A program made the position numbers and the translations under genes. Source: Rhizobium sp. RU33A (GTDB taxonomy: Bacteria > Pseudomonadota > Alphaproteobacteria > Rhizobiales > Rhizobiaceae). Taken from it: 64,000 nt of DNA. A model generated the notes under the pieces. The model was not told where the DNA came from. It searched no databases and worked only from the letters and a program-made list of their open reading frames with translations. Of the stretch, positions 63,188-64,000 are shown in pieces. The stretch lies in contig NZ_FTMQ01000004.1 of NCBI RefSeq assembly GCF_900156055.1, positions 186,001 to 250,000 on the forward strand. The letters are read 5' to 3'. The number at the start of each line of letters is the position of its first letter. Within the stretch, counting starts at the first letter, position 1.

Positions 63188-64000
63188 ATGACCATTCTGA
63201 AGAGCATGACTCGCCGCGCCCTGATGGGGATCGCCGGCGCTGCAATGATGACGTCGATGATGCCGGCCGCATCCTTCGCCCAGGACGTGACCATTCCGAT
63301 CATCGTCAAGGACACCACGTCCTTCTACTGGCAGATCGTGCTCGCCGGCGCCCGTCAGGCCGGCAAGGACCTCGGCGTCAACGTGCCGGAACTCGGCGCT
63401 CAGTCGGAATCTGACATCAACGGCCAGATCAGCATTCTCGAGAACGCTGTTGCCGGTGCCCCGGCCGCCGTCGTCATCTCGCCGACCGAGTTCAAGGCCC
63501 TCGGCAAGCCGATCGACGAAGCAGCCAAGGCAGTGCCGATCATCGGCATCGACTCCGGTGCGGATTCCCAGGCCTTCACATCGTTCTTGACCACGGACAA
63601 CGTCCAGGGTGGCCGTATCGCCGCTGACGGCCTGGCAGCCGCCATCAAGGCAGCAACCGGCAAGGAAGAAGGCGAAGTCGCCATCATCACCAGCCTGCCG
63701 GGCGTCGGTTCGCTCGATCAGCGCCGCGAAGGCTTCCTCGACCAGATGAAGACCAAGTATCCGGGCATCACCGTCGTCGTTGACCGCTTTGCCGATGGTC
63801 AGGCCACGACCGGCCTGAACATGATGACCGACCTGATCACCGCCAACCCGAACATCGTTGGCGTCTTCGCCTCGAACCTGATCATGGCGCAGGGCGTCGG
63901 CCAGGCGATCGCCGAAAACAAGCTCGGCGACAAGATCAAGGTCATCGGCTTCGACTCGGATGAAAAGACCGTCGGCTTCCTCAAGGAAGGCGTTCTCGCC
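63188..64000 (+). CDS. Ribose-type ABC transporter substrate-binding protein (partial)
   Basis: 271 codons are present and the gene runs off the right edge. A signal peptide (MTILKSMTRRALMGIAGAAMMTSMMPAASFA) is followed by the type I periplasmic binding fold of RbsB relatives: IIVKDTTSFYWQIVLAGARQAGKDLGV, VVISPTEFKALG, IGIDSGADSQAFTSFLTTDN and FASNLIMAQGVGQAI. It should bind the sugar consumed by the upstream enzymes. GAGAGGAG precedes the ATG. ATPase and permease genes probably follow outside the window. Confidence 0.9.
   Translation, partial: MTILKSMTRRALMGIAGAAMMTSMMPAASFAQDVTIPIIVKDTTSFYWQIVLAGARQAGKDLGVNVPELGAQSESDINGQISILENAVAGAPAAVVISPTEFKALGKPIDEAAKAVPIIGIDSGADSQAFTSFLTTDNVQGGRIAADGLAAAIKAATGKEEGEVAIITSLPGVGSLDQRREGFLDQMKTKYPGITVVVDRFADGQATTGLNMMTDLITANPNIVGVFASNLIMAQGVGQAIAENKLGDKIKVIGFDSDEKTVGFLKEGVLA

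Noticed and set aside
1..64000. tRNA, rRNA, insertion sequence, integrase or CRISPR array
   Set aside because: No transposase or integrase protein, no regular short repeats and no rRNA-like blocks were seen; gene content is backbone-like throughout.

Overview
The window looks like ordinary chromosomal backbone of an alphaproteobacterium of the family Rhizobiaceae (Rhizobium/Agrobacterium/Sinorhizobium group). The grounds are the cyclic beta-1,2-glucan pair ndvB/chvB and ndvA/chvA, a biotin-type pyruvate carboxylase, the phbAB-phaR polyhydroxybutyrate genes, a CarD regulator beside a seven-iron ferredoxin, an Agrobacterium-type (6-4) photolyase, a lac-like ABC operon, and high GC with tightly packed, often overlapping genes. 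I see no rRNA, tRNA, insertion sequence, integrase or CRISPR array.

Layout. 1-2.9 kb: end of an IalB-like secreted protein, a DUF1232 protein, pterin carbinolamine dehydratase, a low-molecular-weight tyrosine phosphatase, ThpR and an SGNH arylesterase. 2.9-6.2 kb: a YbbA/YbbP-type ABC pair. 6.4-9.1 kb: Bax-inhibitor-1 protein, CarD, FdxA and an S4 protein. 9.1-12.2 kb: a Suv3-like helicase with a charged tail, coupled to the S4 gene. 12.3-14.1 kb: a small stress-type module (alpha/beta hydrolase, DUF3309, glycine-zipper lipoprotein) with two candidate EcfG-type promoters and flanked by a 49-bp direct repeat. 14.2-17.5 kb: YunG-like protein and phbB, phbA, phaR. 17.5-28.3 kb: rpmF, GST, mtgA, ispA, hisC, LysE exporter, OmpA lipoprotein, ispG, MFS and EamA transporters, and an M20 amidohydrolase. 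28.4-44.3 kb: a TetR regulator, ndvB, pyc, a LuxR-type regulator and ndvA. 44.3-48.4 kb: photolyase-SDR pair, a phosphodiesterase and a stress SDR with an EcfG-type promoter. 48.5-57.7 kb: a galactoside operon (binding protein, two permeases, GH36 alpha-galactosidase, ATPase, GH42 beta-galactosidase) with a divergent AraC regulator. 57.8-64 kb: a sugar/sugar-acid cluster (UxaB-like reductase, GntR with two winged helices, UxaA-like dehydratase, aldo/keto reductase, FucU mutarotase, ribose-type binding protein) that runs off the end.

How the parts work together. NdvB makes cyclic beta-1,2-glucan and NdvA exports it. PhbA and PhbB supply (R)-3-hydroxybutyryl-CoA, with PhaR divergent as carbon-storage regulator. 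The galactoside operon imports and hydrolyses both alpha- and beta-galactosides from one translationally coupled transcript. The last cluster appears to oxidise a free sugar through mutarotase, dehydrogenase and dehydratase steps under GntR control. A TTTATCGATAAA-type site lies at both of its divergent or start promoters.

I found no clearly new multi-gene system. The best leads are regulatory: the EcfG-type promoters, the repeat-flanked stress module, the double-winged-helix GntR with a shared operator, and the LuxR-type regulator divergent from ndvA.
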